Positions 17,781 to 26,943 of a DNA stretch of 64,000 nt are shown piece after piece. The DNA lies in assembly GCA_902577515.1 (NCBI GenBank), contig CACGZJ010000002.1, positions 1-64,000 on the forward strand, given 5' to 3'. Origin of the DNA: an uncultured Bacteroidota bacterium (GTDB lineage: Bacteria; Bacteroidota; Bacteroidia; Flavobacteriales; Flavobacteriaceae). Positions within the stretch are counted from its first letter, which is position 1. Every line of letters begins with the position of its first letter. Both the position numbers and the translations under genes were made by a program. Below the pieces are notes generated by a model. That model was not told the DNA's origin. It did no database searches and saw only the letters and a list, made by a program, of their open reading frames with translations.

Positions 17781-19348
17781 TACAATTCTTTTATTATATC
17801 AAAGCTTTCTAAAATCCTAGACTTTATATTGTCCGCATACCTATCATCTGCTCTATGAACTATTGTAAGTTTGATAGTTTTTTTATCATAGGGAAGAATA
17901 ACAGTAGTAAAATTAGATCTAATTAATCTGTTTTTAATTTCAATATCAAGACTTCCAAAGAGTCTTAAACCGGTATCTCCAGATTTAATTGTGAACTGAT
18001 CATCCTTTAAAAGTATATTTTTTGAGCCCATAGTTTGAAATTGATTAATTAAATCATTTTTTATTAAATCAAGACTAGGGTTGTTATCAACTTGCACAAC
18101 ATCTTTAAAATCAATTGTCAAAAAAAATGCATCTTTAAAGTCCCCCATAACAAATTTGCTATCATAAAGAGTGTCATTTGATCTAACTAAAATATTTGGA
18201 GAATTTAATTCAACTGGTGGAGAACCATATTGACTTGTGAACCATTCTTTGGACATTAGAATTTTTGTAGGATTCAACAATATGGTATCTCTAACAGGAT
18301 AATAACCAAATATTAAAATTGATATTAATAGAATTGTGGAAAGAATTAAAAACGAATATTTTAAAAAGGTTTTTAAGTCGTCAATTATTGAATATTCCTC
18401 CTTTTCGGGTTCTATATCTTCAACTATATTAAATTTTTCATTATAAATTTTTTCGGTATCATCAATAAAGTCTGATATTATATCTAAGTCATTCTTAATA
18501 TCTGATTTTGTTGGAAGTGATTTTGCGAATTTGACTAAATCAGACTTAGTGAAAAGACTTTCAAGCTTACTTATTTTACTTTTTTCAAAATTATAATTAC
18601 CACTATCTCTAAGTAAATTAATTCTTAATATAAGCTCCTTGGAAGTACTTTCCATAGCAGGTATTTTAATCTGGGATTCAAGATATTCTCTGAAAATATC
18701 AATTAAAATTGTATAATATTCTTTGAATTCAATCTGAGAGTTAGGATCCAGGCTATTCAACTTTTCTAACTTCTCATTTGCCAACTCAAATAAGGATTTT
18801 TCTTCTTCATTAGGTTTTATGTTTTTTTTCAGCAAATAATATCGGTAGAGAAAGAATACAAGGAAGCCAACAATTATTGCAATAAATATCCTTAATAGTA
18901 GATTTTGATAATTTCTTTTAACAGGAATAATTGGTTTTATATCATAAAGGTTTTGTTTTAAAGTATCAACTTCAACATCGTTTACTACAATTAATAATGA
19001 ATCTGAAAATTTTACGGACTGATTAAAGTATATTTTTTGTGGAGGAATCCAATATTCCCCGGGCTCAAAATTTATCAATGAATAACGCTTTGAAAAACTG
19101 GATGAGTCTTGAAGTGTATCAGTATCAAATGACTCTAAAATCTCAAAAGGCATAAAATTTGGAATTTCATCAAATGAAATATTGTATTTATTTTTTGTGG
19201 ATATATCAATTTTAAAATTTAATTCTTCTCCAATTTTAACTTGAGTTGAATCCACAGAAGTAGATATAATTATATTTTGATCAAAATTTGGAGATTGACC
19301 ACATAATAATAAGCTAGAAAATAAATACGTGAGTAAAATCTTTTTCAT
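17780..19348 (-). CDS. Bat-operon membrane protein with an unassigned C-terminal domain
   Basis: A 522-residue protein between DUF58 and batA. It has a signal peptide (about 1-17), a periplasmic beta-sandwich resembling BatD repeats (about 25-130), a membrane helix at about 150-170 and a cytoplasmic helical region at about 180-325 with a DUF4381-like look. A second membrane helix lies at about 330-350. After it comes a periplasmic domain of about 165 residues (355-522) that I cannot assign. That last part has alternating strands and ends in a helix (ADNIKSRILESFDII), a pattern like PsbP/DcrB-type folds, but this is only an impression. Flavobacterial Bat operons often have a protein with signal peptide, beta domain and one helix at this place; I do not know the extra domain from other operons. 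Confidence 0.75.
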   Translation of the reverse strand: MKKILLTYLFSSLLLCGQSPNFDQNIIISTSVDSTQVKIGEELNFKIDISTKNKYNISFDEIPNFMPFEILESFDTDTLQDSSSFSKRYSLINFEPGEYWIPPQKIYFNQSVKFSDSLLIVVNDVEVDTLKQNLYDIKPIIPVKRNYQNLLLRIFIAIIVGFLVFFLYRYYLLKKNIKPNEEEKSLFELANEKLEKLNSLDPNSQIEFKEYYTILIDIFREYLESQIKIPAMESTSKELILRINLLRDSGNYNFEKSKISKLESLFTKSDLVKFAKSLPTKSDIKNDLDIISDFIDDTEKIYNEKFNIVEDIEPEKEEYSIIDDLKTFLKYSFLILSTILLISILIFGYYPVRDTILLNPTKILMSKEWFTSQYGSPPVELNSPNILVRSNDTLYDSKFVMGDFKDAFFLTIDFKDVVQVDNNPSLDLIKNDLINQFQTMGSKNILLKDDQFTIKSGDTGLRLFGSLDIEIKNRLIRSNFTTVILPYDKKTIKLTIVHRADDRYADNIKSRILESFDIIKEL

Positions 19349-20212
19349 TTATCGCTTCTTAAAATATCCTAGAAGTTTTTTTACATAACTATCATCAACT
19401 TCACAATTAATTACTCCTGCCCCATTTTTATTGAAAAGTGTTTCAAAATATTTTACTGAATCAGCATAATTTAGATTATAGTTTTCCCTTAGTCTCTTTG
19501 ATGATGTATCAACCCATATGAGCTCATTTGTTTCTGCATCAATCATTGGTACAAAGCCTATTTTTGCCATCTTAGTTTCCATTTCATCATAAATTCTTAT
19601 TCCAGTAAGATCAAATTTTTTAGCTGCAAGTTTTAAGGATTTATTATAGTCTTTATCAATGAAGTCCGATAAAATAAATACAATTGCTTTTTTTTGAATT
19701 ACACTTAGAAGAAATTTAAGTGATGAATTAATGTTTGTTTTAGAGCTTTTAGGCTTAAATTCAATTAATTCTCTTATAATTCTAAGTATATGCTTTTTAC
19801 CCTTATTAGGTGGAATGAATAACTCAATATCATCAGTAAAAAGTATTGCACCAACTTTATCATTATTTTTTAAAGCAGAAAATGCCAATGTTGCGGCAAT
19901 TTCTGTTATTATTTCTTTCTTGAGTTTATTACTAGTTGCAAAGTTTTCCGAACCACTTACATCTATTAAAAGCATTAATGTTAGTTCTCTCTCCTCTTCA
20001 AATACTTTTATAAAGGGCTCATTATATCTTGCTGTTACGTTCCAGTCAATCGATCTAATATCATCTCCGAATTCATACTTTCTAACTTCACTGAAAGTCA
20101 TACCTCTACCTTTAAAAGTACTAAGATATTCTCCTCCAAACAGGTTGTCACTAAGCCTTCTGCTTTTAATTTCAATTTGTCTTACTTTCTTAAGTAATTC
20201 TTTAGAATCCAT
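19349..20212 (-). CDS. DUF58 domain protein of the aerotolerance operon
   Basis: A soluble 287-residue protein with the DUF58 signature GDDIRSIDWNVTARYNEPFIKVFEEE (split around residues 49-75). It has a VWA-like fold with the motif LLIDVSGSENF at about 86-96. DUF58 proteins always accompany MoxR ATPases and are the likely partner or substrate of the ATPase. It lies 3 bp after moxR and directly abuts the next gene. Confidence 0.92.
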   Translation of the reverse strand: MDSKELLKKVRQIEIKSRRLSDNLFGGEYLSTFKGRGMTFSEVRKYEFGDDIRSIDWNVTARYNEPFIKVFEEERELTLMLLIDVSGSENFATSNKLKKEIITEIAATLAFSALKNNDKVGAILFTDDIELFIPPNKGKKHILRIIRELIEFKPKSSKTNINSSLKFLLSVIQKKAIVFILSDFIDKDYNKSLKLAAKKFDLTGIRIYDEMETKMAKIGFVPMIDAETNELIWVDTSSKRLRENYNLNYADSVKYFETLFNKNGAGVINCEVDDSYVKKLLGYFKKR

Positions 20213-20215
20213 TAA

Positions 20216-21220
20216 CTATGGTACTTCAACTGTATTTACAATTTGTTTAATTACGTCTTCAGTAGATACGTTTTCAGCCTCAGCCTCATATGTTAAACCA
20301 ATTCTATGTCTAAGAACATCAGTTATAACTTCTCTAACATCTTCAGGTATTACGAAGCCTCGGTGATTTATAAATGCATAGCATTTAGCTGCAAGAGCCA
20401 AGTTGATACTCCCTCTTGGTGAAGCACCAAATGAAATAAGAGGGGATAAGTTTTTAAGATTATATTTTTCTGGATATCTAGTACAGAAAATTAGATCTAA
20501 TATATACTTTTCAATTTTTTCATCCATGTATACTTCGTTAACTAAATTTTGAGCAGTTAATATTTGCTTAGTTGTAACTACAGGCTTGATTTTATCTTCT
20601 TTCAAAGATAGATTCATATTTATAATCTTTTGTTCTTCTTCAAGTTTAGGATAATCCACTACAACTTTGAGCATAAACCTATCTACTTGTGCCTCTGGAA
20701 GAGGATATGTACCTTCTTGCTCAACAGGATTTTGAGTAGCCATTACTAGAAAAGGATCGGTTAATTTGAATGTTTTATCACCAATAGTTACCTGTTTTTC
20801 TTGCATTGCTTCAAGCAATGCTGATTGAACTTTAGCTGGTGCTCTATTTATCTCATCTGCTAATACAAAATTTGCAAAAACTGGTCCCTGTTTAATAGAG
20901 AATGTACCTGATTTCATATTATAAATCATAGTTCCAATGACATCAGCAGGAAGAAGATCTGGAGTAAATTGAATTCTGCTGAATGAGCCTTTAACAGCAT
21001 TACTAAGACTATTAATAGCCAATGTTTTGGCAAGTCCTGGAACACCTTCAAGTAAAATATGTCCTTTACCTAATAGACCTATTAAAAGTCTTTCAATCAT
21101 TGTTTTCTGACCAACAATTTTTTTATTGATCTCCATTGAAAGTAAATCTACGAAAGCACTCTCTTTTTTGATTAATTCATCTTTTTTACCTAAATCTACA
21201 TTCTTGTTTGTATCACTCAT
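20216..21220 (-). CDS. moxR: MoxR-family AAA ATPase
   Basis: First gene of the Bat operon, 334 aa. Walker A is EGVPGLAKT at 58-66, Walker B VLADEINRAP at about 119-128 with Asp122-Glu123, and a sensor region is at VMATQNPVEQEGTYPLPEAQ. MoxR ATPases act as chaperones that mature VWA-containing complexes, here probably BatA and BatB through DUF58. It is cytoplasmic. The 85-bp gap upstream holds a candidate promoter for the whole eight-gene operon. Confidence 0.95.
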   Translation of the reverse strand: MSDTNKNVDLGKKDELIKKESAFVDLLSMEINKKIVGQKTMIERLLIGLLGKGHILLEGVPGLAKTLAINSLSNAVKGSFSRIQFTPDLLPADVIGTMIYNMKSGTFSIKQGPVFANFVLADEINRAPAKVQSALLEAMQEKQVTIGDKTFKLTDPFLVMATQNPVEQEGTYPLPEAQVDRFMLKVVVDYPKLEEEQKIINMNLSLKEDKIKPVVTTKQILTAQNLVNEVYMDEKIEKYILDLIFCTRYPEKYNLKNLSPLISFGASPRGSINLALAAKCYAFINHRGFVIPEDVREVITDVLRHRIGLTYEAEAENVSTEDVIKQIVNTVEVP

Positions 21221-21246
21221 AACTAGTTATTTTAATTATTAAATTT

Positions 21247-21277
21247 CAAAATTTATTAGCAAATCTCCTGTTAACAA
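21247..21277 (-). promoter_or_regulatory. Candidate promoter of the Bat (aerotolerance) operon
   Basis: On the minus strand a TTG (21277-21275) is followed after 19 bp by TAAATTTTG (21255-21247), one base longer than the TAnnTTTG consensus. It lies about 27 bases before the moxR ATG. Pattern match only. Confidence 0.35.
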
Positions 21278-21305
21278 TTGGTTAAATTGATTTTTAACAA
21301 AAATA

Positions 21306-22505
21306 TTACTTTGAAAAGTATTCGGGGTATAAATAATCATTTTTTGGATAATGACTCATATCAACATTCTTTACTAGTTCATATATTTCTTTTCTTAAAC
21401 TATCAAAGTTAACTTTGTTTTTTGCTGAAATAAATAAGGCCTTACCATTAGTCTTGTTCATCCATGTATTTCTCCATTGTTGTAAAGAGTAGTGCCCATT
21501 TTTTCCAGAATATGAGTCATTAAAATCAATAGCTTGATATTTATCAATTTTATTGAAAATCATCAAGTTATATTTATTATGACAGTTGATTTCATTCAAA
21601 ATATTATTAACGGATTCAATATGATCTTCAAAACTTGGATGAGATATGTCAACAATATGTAAAAGTATATCCGCATCTTTAACTTCTTCCAAAGTACTTT
21701 TGAAAGACTCGATAAGTTGTGTGGGCAATTTTCTTATAAAACCTACTGTGTCAGTTAGAAGAAATGGTAATGTATTAATAACAACTTTTCTCACTGTAGT
21801 ATCTAGTGTTGCAAACAATTTATCTTCTGCAAAAACATTACTTTTAGACAACATATTCATTATTGTTGACTTTCCTACATTAGTGTATCCTACTAATGCC
21901 ACTCTAACTAATGACCCTCTATTTCCTCTTTGAACCTTCATCTGTTTATCAATTGTAGATATTTTTCTTTTTAATAGTGAAATTTTATCTCTAACAATTC
22001 TTCTATCGGTTTCTATCTCAGTCTCACCAGGACCTCTCATACCAATACCCCCTCTTTGTCTTTCAAGGTGGGTCCATAGTCCTTTTAGTCTTGGAAGTAA
22101 ATACTCGTACTGAGCAAGTTCAACTTGAGTCTTAGCATAACTTGTTTTTGCTCTTTGAGCAAAAATATCAAGAATAAGAGCTGTTCTATCAAGAATTTTA
22201 CACTTTAAAATTCTTTCAATATTTGCTTGTTGAGTAGGAGACAGTTCATCATCAAATACTACTACTGAGACGTCATTGACTTTGACATATTTCAGTATCT
22301 CATCAATTTTTCCTTTTCCAATAAATGTTCTTGGATTTGGTGAATTTATCTTTTGTTTGAACTTTTTAACAACATTCCCACCAGCTGTAACAGATAGAAA
22401 CTCTAGTTCTTCAAGAAATTCTGATAATTTTTCTTCATCTTGGGAATCATTTACAACTCCAACTAAAACAGTATTTTCATAATTTGACTTTTTTGGATCA
22501 ATCAT
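21306..22505 (-). CDS. hflX: GTPase HflX
   Basis: A ribosome-associated GTPase that can split stalled ribosomes under stress. The N-terminal HflX domain includes the glycine-rich motif RQRGGIGMRGPGETEIETD at about 160-178. The GTPase domain has G1 GYTNVGKST at about 205, G3 DTVGFIRKLP and G4 FNKIDK. I use the ATG at 22505 (399 aa, MIDPKKSNYENTVLVGVV); the frame extends 17 codons upstream into the lpxH gene but that part is unlikely to be translated as HflX. It is the third gene of a metB-lpxH-hflX unit. Confidence 0.95.
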   Translation of the reverse strand: MIDPKKSNYENTVLVGVVNDSQDEEKLSEFLEELEFLSVTAGGNVVKKFKQKINSPNPRTFIGKGKIDEILKYVKVNDVSVVVFDDELSPTQQANIERILKCKILDRTALILDIFAQRAKTSYAKTQVELAQYEYLLPRLKGLWTHLERQRGGIGMRGPGETEIETDRRIVRDKISLLKRKISTIDKQMKVQRGNRGSLVRVALVGYTNVGKSTIMNMLSKSNVFAEDKLFATLDTTVRKVVINTLPFLLTDTVGFIRKLPTQLIESFKSTLEEVKDADILLHIVDISHPSFEDHIESVNNILNEINCHNKYNLMIFNKIDKYQAIDFNDSYSGKNGHYSLQQWRNTWMNKTNGKALFISAKNKVNFDSLRKEIYELVKNVDMSHYPKNDYLYPEYFSK

Positions 22506-22506
22506 T

Positions 22507-23265
22507 TTAAGCTGAGTAGGTTCTAAGATTAAACGTTTTACCATCAAATACACCATAAGTATAATGCGTAATCCAATCTCCTAAATTAATGTATTTTGAT
22601 TTTGACTTAAGTTGATGAACAATGGGCAGATGTCTATGTCCAAAAACAAAATAGTCAATATGTTCCTTTGCTAGTTTTTTTTCACAGAATTGAATTAACC
22701 ATTCTTTATCCTCACCTTTAAATTTTAGATCCTCTTTTCCTGATAATAATTTATTTTTTTGTGAAAAATATTTTCCAAGCCATAAACCTATATCAGGGTG
22801 AATTAGTCTATACATTTTAATGAAAAAACTATTTGATAATATCATTTTCATCCTTTTATATCCGTAATCACCAGGTCCAAGACCATCACCATGTCCTATA
22901 TAGAATGATTTTTTATTGAATACAAAGAGTTCAGGTGATCTAAATACCTTAATTTTTAGCTCCTTTTCAAAATAATCATTCATCCAATAGTCATGATTAC
23001 CAACAAAAAAATAAATTTTTATTCCTGAATCAGATAGATTTGCTAGTTTTCCTAAAACTCTAGTAAATCCTTTTGGTATAGACTCTTTATATTCAAACCA
23101 GAAATCAAACAGATCTCCTAATAAAAAAATTATATCAGCATCATCTTTAATTGAGTCCAACCATGAAACAAATATTTTTTCTCTTGCATGACTTTCTTCA
23201 AGGGAAGGTGCTCCTAGGTGATTATCAGATGAAAAGTATATTTTTTTATTTAATGGAATATCCAT
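22507..23265 (-). CDS. lpxH: UDP-2,3-diacylglucosamine diphosphatase-like metallophosphoesterase
   Basis: It probably removes UMP from UDP-2,3-diacylglucosamine to give lipid X in lipid A synthesis. The calcineurin-like metal motifs are all present: SSDNHLG at about 13-19, GDLFDFW, GNHDYWM, GHGDGLGPGD and FGHRHLP. The length of 252 aa suits the Bacteroidota LpxH-like group. I start at the ATG at 23265; a TTG six bases upstream overlaps metB. Specific LpxH activity is inferred from the GDLFDFWFEY segment and family custom. Confidence 0.85.
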   Translation of the reverse strand: MDIPLNKKIYFSSDNHLGAPSLEESHAREKIFVSWLDSIKDDADIIFLLGDLFDFWFEYKESIPKGFTRVLGKLANLSDSGIKIYFFVGNHDYWMNDYFEKELKIKVFRSPELFVFNKKSFYIGHGDGLGPGDYGYKRMKMILSNSFFIKMYRLIHPDIGLWLGKYFSQKNKLLSGKEDLKFKGEDKEWLIQFCEKKLAKEHIDYFVFGHRHLPIVHQLKSKSKYINLGDWITHYTYGVFDGKTFNLRTYSA

Positions 23266-23267
23266 GA

Positions 23268-24419
23268 TCAACCAATTGCATTATTTAAATCTTCTATTAG
23301 ATCATCTGCATCCTCAATTCCAACACTTAACCTTAATAGAGACTCTACTAGTCCTGATTTTTTTCTTTCCTCTGGTGGTATTGAAGCATGTGTCATACTA
23401 GCTGGGTGACAGCAAAGACTCTCCACTCCTCCAAGTGATTCAGCTAGAGTAAATAATTTAAGATTCTCTGCTATTTTTTTTGCAGATTCAAAAGAATTGT
23501 CTTTTGGTATGAATGAGACCATACCTCCAAATGCATCCATTTGCTTTTCTGCAATTTTATAGTTTTTGTTGTCTGAAAATCCTGCCCAGTAAACATTACC
23601 TATTTTATCATGATTTCTCAAAAAGATTGCTACTTTTTCAGCATTTTCTGAATGTCTTTGCATTCTTAGATGCAATGTCTTAATTCCTCTTAGTGTAAGG
23701 AAACAATCCATTGGTCCAGGAGTAGCTCCTGAAGCGTTTTGAATAAATGATAACTTATTATATAGTTGCTCATCATTGACAACAATAGCGCCAATAACAA
23801 CATCACTATGACCAGCAATATATTTTGTGGCAGAGTGCATAACAATATCTGCACCTAGCTCCAGAGGTCTTTGTATATATGGAGATGCAAAAGTATTATC
23901 AATACAAAGAAGTATTTGATTTTTTTTAGCAATTTTTGATATCGATTCTATGTCAACAACATTCATCATAGGGTTTGTGGGTGTTTCAGCCCAAATAAGT
24001 TTAGTTTTATTATTTATTTTATTTGATACTTGATCTAGATTTTCCATGTTTACAAAGTGAAACTTTAAGTCATATTTCTCAAATATTTGTTTGAATAGTC
24101 TATAACTTCCCCCATATAGATCATTTGTAGATATTATCTCATCACCAGGATCTAAAGTCTTAACAATAGCATCAATTGCTGCTAAACCTGAAGCAAAGGC
24201 CAAACCATAATTACCATTTTCAAGAGAAGCAATTGATCTTTCAAAATTAGTTCTAGTTGGATTATGGGTTCTGCTATATTCATAACCTTTGTGAACACCA
24301 GGAGAAGTTTGAGCATATGTAGATGTTTGATAAATAGGTGTCATCACAGATCCATAGGCTGGATCTAAAATTTGTCCACCATGTATAGCTCTAGAATTAA
24401 ATTTTAATTTTTTCTTCAT
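23268..24419 (-). CDS. metB: Cystathionine gamma-synthase/lyase family PLP enzyme
   Basis: A trans-sulfuration enzyme of 383 aa that uses pyridoxal phosphate. The PLP lysine is in HSATKYIAGHSDVVIG, the aspartate that binds the pyridine nitrogen in CIDNTFASPYIQRPLELGAD and the phosphate-binding part in FASGLAAIDA. The C-terminal ESLCCHPASMTHASIPPEER motif is typical of the synthase/lyase group. Synthase (methionine synthesis) and lyase cannot be separated by eye. I start at the ATG at 24419, which lies close behind a -7 box. It begins the metB-lpxH-hflX unit. Confidence 0.88.
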   Translation of the reverse strand: MKKKLKFNSRAIHGGQILDPAYGSVMTPIYQTSTYAQTSPGVHKGYEYSRTHNPTRTNFERSIASLENGNYGLAFASGLAAIDAIVKTLDPGDEIISTNDLYGGSYRLFKQIFEKYDLKFHFVNMENLDQVSNKINNKTKLIWAETPTNPMMNVVDIESISKIAKKNQILLCIDNTFASPYIQRPLELGADIVMHSATKYIAGHSDVVIGAIVVNDEQLYNKLSFIQNASGATPGPMDCFLTLRGIKTLHLRMQRHSENAEKVAIFLRNHDKIGNVYWAGFSDNKNYKIAEKQMDAFGGMVSFIPKDNSFESAKKIAENLKLFTLAESLGGVESLCCHPASMTHASIPPEERKKSGLVESLLRLSVGIEDADDLIEDLNNAIG

Positions 24420-24425
24420 ACACTG

Positions 24426-24433
24426 CAAAGATA
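24426..24433 (-). promoter_or_regulatory. -7 box of the metB-lpxH-hflX unit, close to the start codon
   Basis: TATCTTTG on the minus strand matches TAnnTTTG. Only six bases separate it from the metB ATG at 24419, so the transcript should start at or next to the start codon (leaderless). No TTG at the usual -33 spacing. Confidence 0.45.
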
Positions 24434-24495
24434 AAGATATTGGACTTTAACTATACTTTTCAACTAAAATGATTTTCTTTGTTGCAAAATATCAA

Positions 24496-25386
24496 ATGAA
24501 CAGCAGATATTTTGCTCTTGCCGCAGCATTTATAGCAACAACAATATATGGAATCAATCATACTGTTGCTAAAGAAGTAATGCCAGTTTATATAGGTTCA
24601 GCTGGCTTTATTATGCTCAGACTTCTGGGAGCAACAGCCCTTTTTTGGTTAATTAGCTTTTTTACTCCCAAAGAGAAAATTGAATCCAAAGATATTCTAA
24701 AGATAGTTTTTGCTTCAATTTTAGGTATGTGCACAAATATGTTAGCTTTTTTTAGAGGTCTTGAATTGTCGACTCCAATTAATAGTGGTGTAATAATAAC
24801 TTTATCCCCTGTTCTTGTTCTTATATTATCTTATTTTTTCTTGAAAGAGAAAGTTACAATGAAAAAGATTCTAGGAATTATCATTGGATTTTCTGGAGCA
24901 CTTTTTTTGATTATTAATAGCAGTAAAATAGGTATAAACGCACCAAATATTCCACTAGGAAATTCATTTTTCTTACTTAATGCCTCTGCCTATGCTGGAT
25001 ATTTAATAATCCTCAAGCCTTTAACTGCTAAATACAACATTTTTACTTTGATGAAATGGTTATTCTTAATTGGACTGGTTTTATCAACTCCTCTTACATA
25101 TAATCAATTTGTTGAAGTAGATTGGGCTGAATTACCTTGGTATGCTATTTGGAGAATGATTTATGTGGTTATTGGTACAACATTTATGACATATTTATTA
25201 AATATATATGCATTAAAGACATTATCTCCAACAGTAATTGGCTCATTCATATATCTACAACCAATAATCACAATAATATATGCATTAATAACTGCTAACG
25301 ACACTTTAGATTCAACAAAAATAATAGCATGTGCATTAGTATTTATAGGAGTTTATCTTGTGTCAATTAAAAATAAGAATGATTGA
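24496..25386 (+). CDS. EamA-family (DMT superfamily) transporter
   Basis: An inner-membrane exporter of small metabolites with ten predicted helices in two EamA repeats, 296 aa. The first repeat carries FIATTIYGINHTVAKEV and NMLAFFRGLELSTPI, the second the repeat-type segment NIYALKTLSPTVIGSFIYLQP. Substrate unknown. I start at the ATG at 24496 because the nine residues upstream (MIFFVAKYQ) are unusual for the family. It is divergent from metB and stands alone. Confidence 0.88.
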   Translation: MNSRYFALAAAFIATTIYGINHTVAKEVMPVYIGSAGFIMLRLLGATALFWLISFFTPKEKIESKDILKIVFASILGMCTNMLAFFRGLELSTPINSGVIITLSPVLVLILSYFFLKEKVTMKKILGIIIGFSGALFLIINSSKIGINAPNIPLGNSFFLLNASAYAGYLIILKPLTAKYNIFTLMKWLFLIGLVLSTPLTYNQFVEVDWAELPWYAIWRMIYVVIGTTFMTYLLNIYALKTLSPTVIGSFIYLQPIITIIYALITANDTLDSTKIIACALVFIGVYLVSIKNKND

Positions 25387-25441
25387 TTATTAAATCAGAA
25401 ATATTAATTGACTAGTATTATGTATTTTAAATTTTCTATAA

Positions 25442-25449
25442 TAAATTTG
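25442..25449 (+). promoter_or_regulatory. Candidate -7 box upstream of the azurin gene
   Basis: TAAATTTG matches TAnnTTTG and lies 17 bases before the ATG at 25467. No TTG at a correct distance upstream. Confidence 0.4.
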
Positions 25450-25466
25450 AATCAAATAAAAATATT

Positions 25467-25964
25467 ATGAAAAAGCTTCTTTCAATTCTAACAATTTTAT
25501 TAATTCTTTCATGTAACAATTCTAATACATCAAAAGAAAAGTTTCAATATGAAAGAGTCAAAGAAGACAATGTTTCCAATCAAAGTAATTCAGTTTCAAA
25601 TAATGTAATTTTAAACTCTGATGATCAGATGAAGTTTGATAAAAGAATAATTAGAGTGAATGCTAATGAGAATGTTACTTTAACATTAAATCATACTGGT
25701 AGATTTCCTGCTATTTCAATGGGACATAACTTTGTACTTATCAAAAAGGATATTGATGTAGATGAATATGCTCTTAGGGCTATTAGTGCAAGAGATAATG
25801 ATTATATTCCTGAAGGAGGTGATGAAATTGCATTTACAAAAATGTTAGGAGGAGGAGAGTCTGATACAATTACTTTCGATGCTCCTGAACCTGGCACATA
25901 TACATTTATTTGTTCATTTCCAGGCCACTATCAATTGATGATGGGTGAATTTATTGTACTCTAA
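25467..25964 (+). CDS. Azurin-type cupredoxin lipoprotein
   Basis: A blue copper electron carrier, 165 aa. A lipoprotein signal peptide ends at Cys16 (LILSC), followed by a flexible linker rich in N and S (17-45), so the domain is tethered in the periplasm. The type 1 copper ligands are His87 (MGHNFV), Cys149, His154 and Met158, with the azurin spacing C-x4-H-x3-M. The segment LNHTGRFPAISMGHNFVL is strongly azurin-like. It is followed after 27 bp by a lipoprotein cytochrome c, which points to a shared role in periplasmic electron transfer, likely toward or from the neighbouring flavoprotein dehydrogenase. Confidence 0.93.
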   Translation: MKKLLSILTILLILSCNNSNTSKEKFQYERVKEDNVSNQSNSVSNNVILNSDDQMKFDKRIIRVNANENVTLTLNHTGRFPAISMGHNFVLIKKDIDVDEYALRAISARDNDYIPEGGDEIAFTKMLGGGESDTITFDAPEPGTYTFICSFPGHYQLMMGEFIVL

Positions 25965-25991
25965 AGAATTAATTTAAATAAACTTATTCTA

Positions 25992-26399
25992 GTGAAGAAG
26001 GTTTTATTAATTCTTTTATTTATTTCAATTGGGTGTCAAAATAAATCTGAAAAAGCTTACTATATGTCTAGTAAAGGAGTTGGGCCAATTATTAATGTTA
26101 CACTTGAAGATAAAGTGAATATTTCAATGGCAAACTCTGGTGAAAAATTATTTAATCAACTTTGTACATCCTGTCACATAATAAATGAAGATTATATTGG
26201 CCCTAGTATGGTAGGAATTCTTGATAGAAGGTCACCCGAATGGATAATGAATATGATTTTAAACCCTATACAAATGCTCGAAGAAGATCCTATTGCAATA
26301 GAGTTACTTAAGGAATATAATTTTGAATATATGTATAATCAAAATTTATTGGAGGAAGAAGCAAGAGAGATTCTAGAATATTTTAGGCTTCTAGATTAA
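25992..26399 (+). CDS. Monoheme cytochrome c lipoprotein
   Basis: 135 aa, with a lipoprotein signal ending at Cys15 (SIGC) and one haem-binding motif C58-T-S-C61-H62. The following YIGPSMVGILDRR is a class I cytochrome c pattern. Met114 in YMYNQNL is the likely sixth ligand. It starts with GTG. The C-terminus overlaps the 3' end of the convergent gluconate dehydrogenase small-subunit gene by four bases. Expected to sit on the outer face of the inner membrane or in the periplasm as an electron carrier. Confidence 0.9.
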   Translation: MKKVLLILLFISIGCQNKSEKAYYMSSKGVGPIINVTLEDKVNISMANSGEKLFNQLCTSCHIINEDYIGPSMVGILDRRSPEWIMNMILNPIQMLEEDPIAIELLKEYNFEYMYNQNLLEEEAREILEYFRLLD

Positions 26400-26941
26400 A
26401 TATCAACATTCCCATCATAATATCCTGGTATGGGAACATATCCAAGTTTATTTGTCATTACGTATTCACTAATCATATATGAGGTTACTGCCATCTCTCT
26501 TATTAAGGCGCATATTTGACTATAGTTTTGGCCATTTAATGCAATCATACTAACATTGTCAATATGATTGGAAAAATGCTTTTCTAAAAGCTTATCATCA
26601 ACTTCAATTATTGAATTTATTTTTTCAGTTTCAGTAATCATATCTATAAAACTATCTATCATAGCAAGAAGATATGTTTGATCTTCTTTTCTAATATTTT
26701 TTGAAACGTGAGCATCAACAAAGTTTAATATATTAAGAGACTTTGCACCAGGAGTATCTGTTTCAGGAATAACTATCTCCATAATTTTTTCAAGAAAACT
26801 AATTTGCTTTTTATTAAAAAAAGAAAAATTTAGATTGGAAGAATTGGTTTGACATGATTGGATAGTTAAAATTACAGGTGTTGATATTGTTAATGTACTA
26901 AAAGCTAAACCAATTCTTTTTATCGCGCCTCTTCTCTTCAT
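26396..26941 (-). CDS. Gluconate 2-dehydrogenase subunit 3 family protein
   Basis: The small partner of a GMC-type dehydrogenase, 181 aa. It has a Tat-like N-terminus (KRRGAIKRIG, then a hydrophobic stretch) that ends near Cys30 (TIQSC), so it may also become a lipoprotein. The motif IVIPETDTPGAKS at about 63-75 is the family signature. In gluconate, fructose and FAD-glucose dehydrogenases this subunit guides export of the catalytic subunit through the Tat pathway. It follows the GMC gene by 2 bp. The usual third subunit, a multihaem cytochrome c, is absent. Confidence 0.9.
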   Translation of the reverse strand: MKRRGAIKRIGLAFSTLTISTPVILTIQSCQTNSSNLNFSFFNKKQISFLEKIMEIVIPETDTPGAKSLNILNFVDAHVSKNIRKEDQTYLLAMIDSFIDMITETEKINSIIEVDDKLLEKHFSNHIDNVSMIALNGQNYSQICALIREMAVTSYMISEYVMTNKLGYVPIPGYYDGNVDI

Positions 26942-26943
26942 AG

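Noticed and set aside
19731-20366. Open frame of 211 aa on the plus strand
   Set aside because: It is antisense to the DUF58 and moxR genes, which have clear family motifs; the frame is an effect of AT-rich codon use and has no recognisable domain or start signal.
24421-24495. SAM riboswitch before metB
   Set aside because: The gap is too short and AT-rich, with no stem structure; only a -7 box is found.
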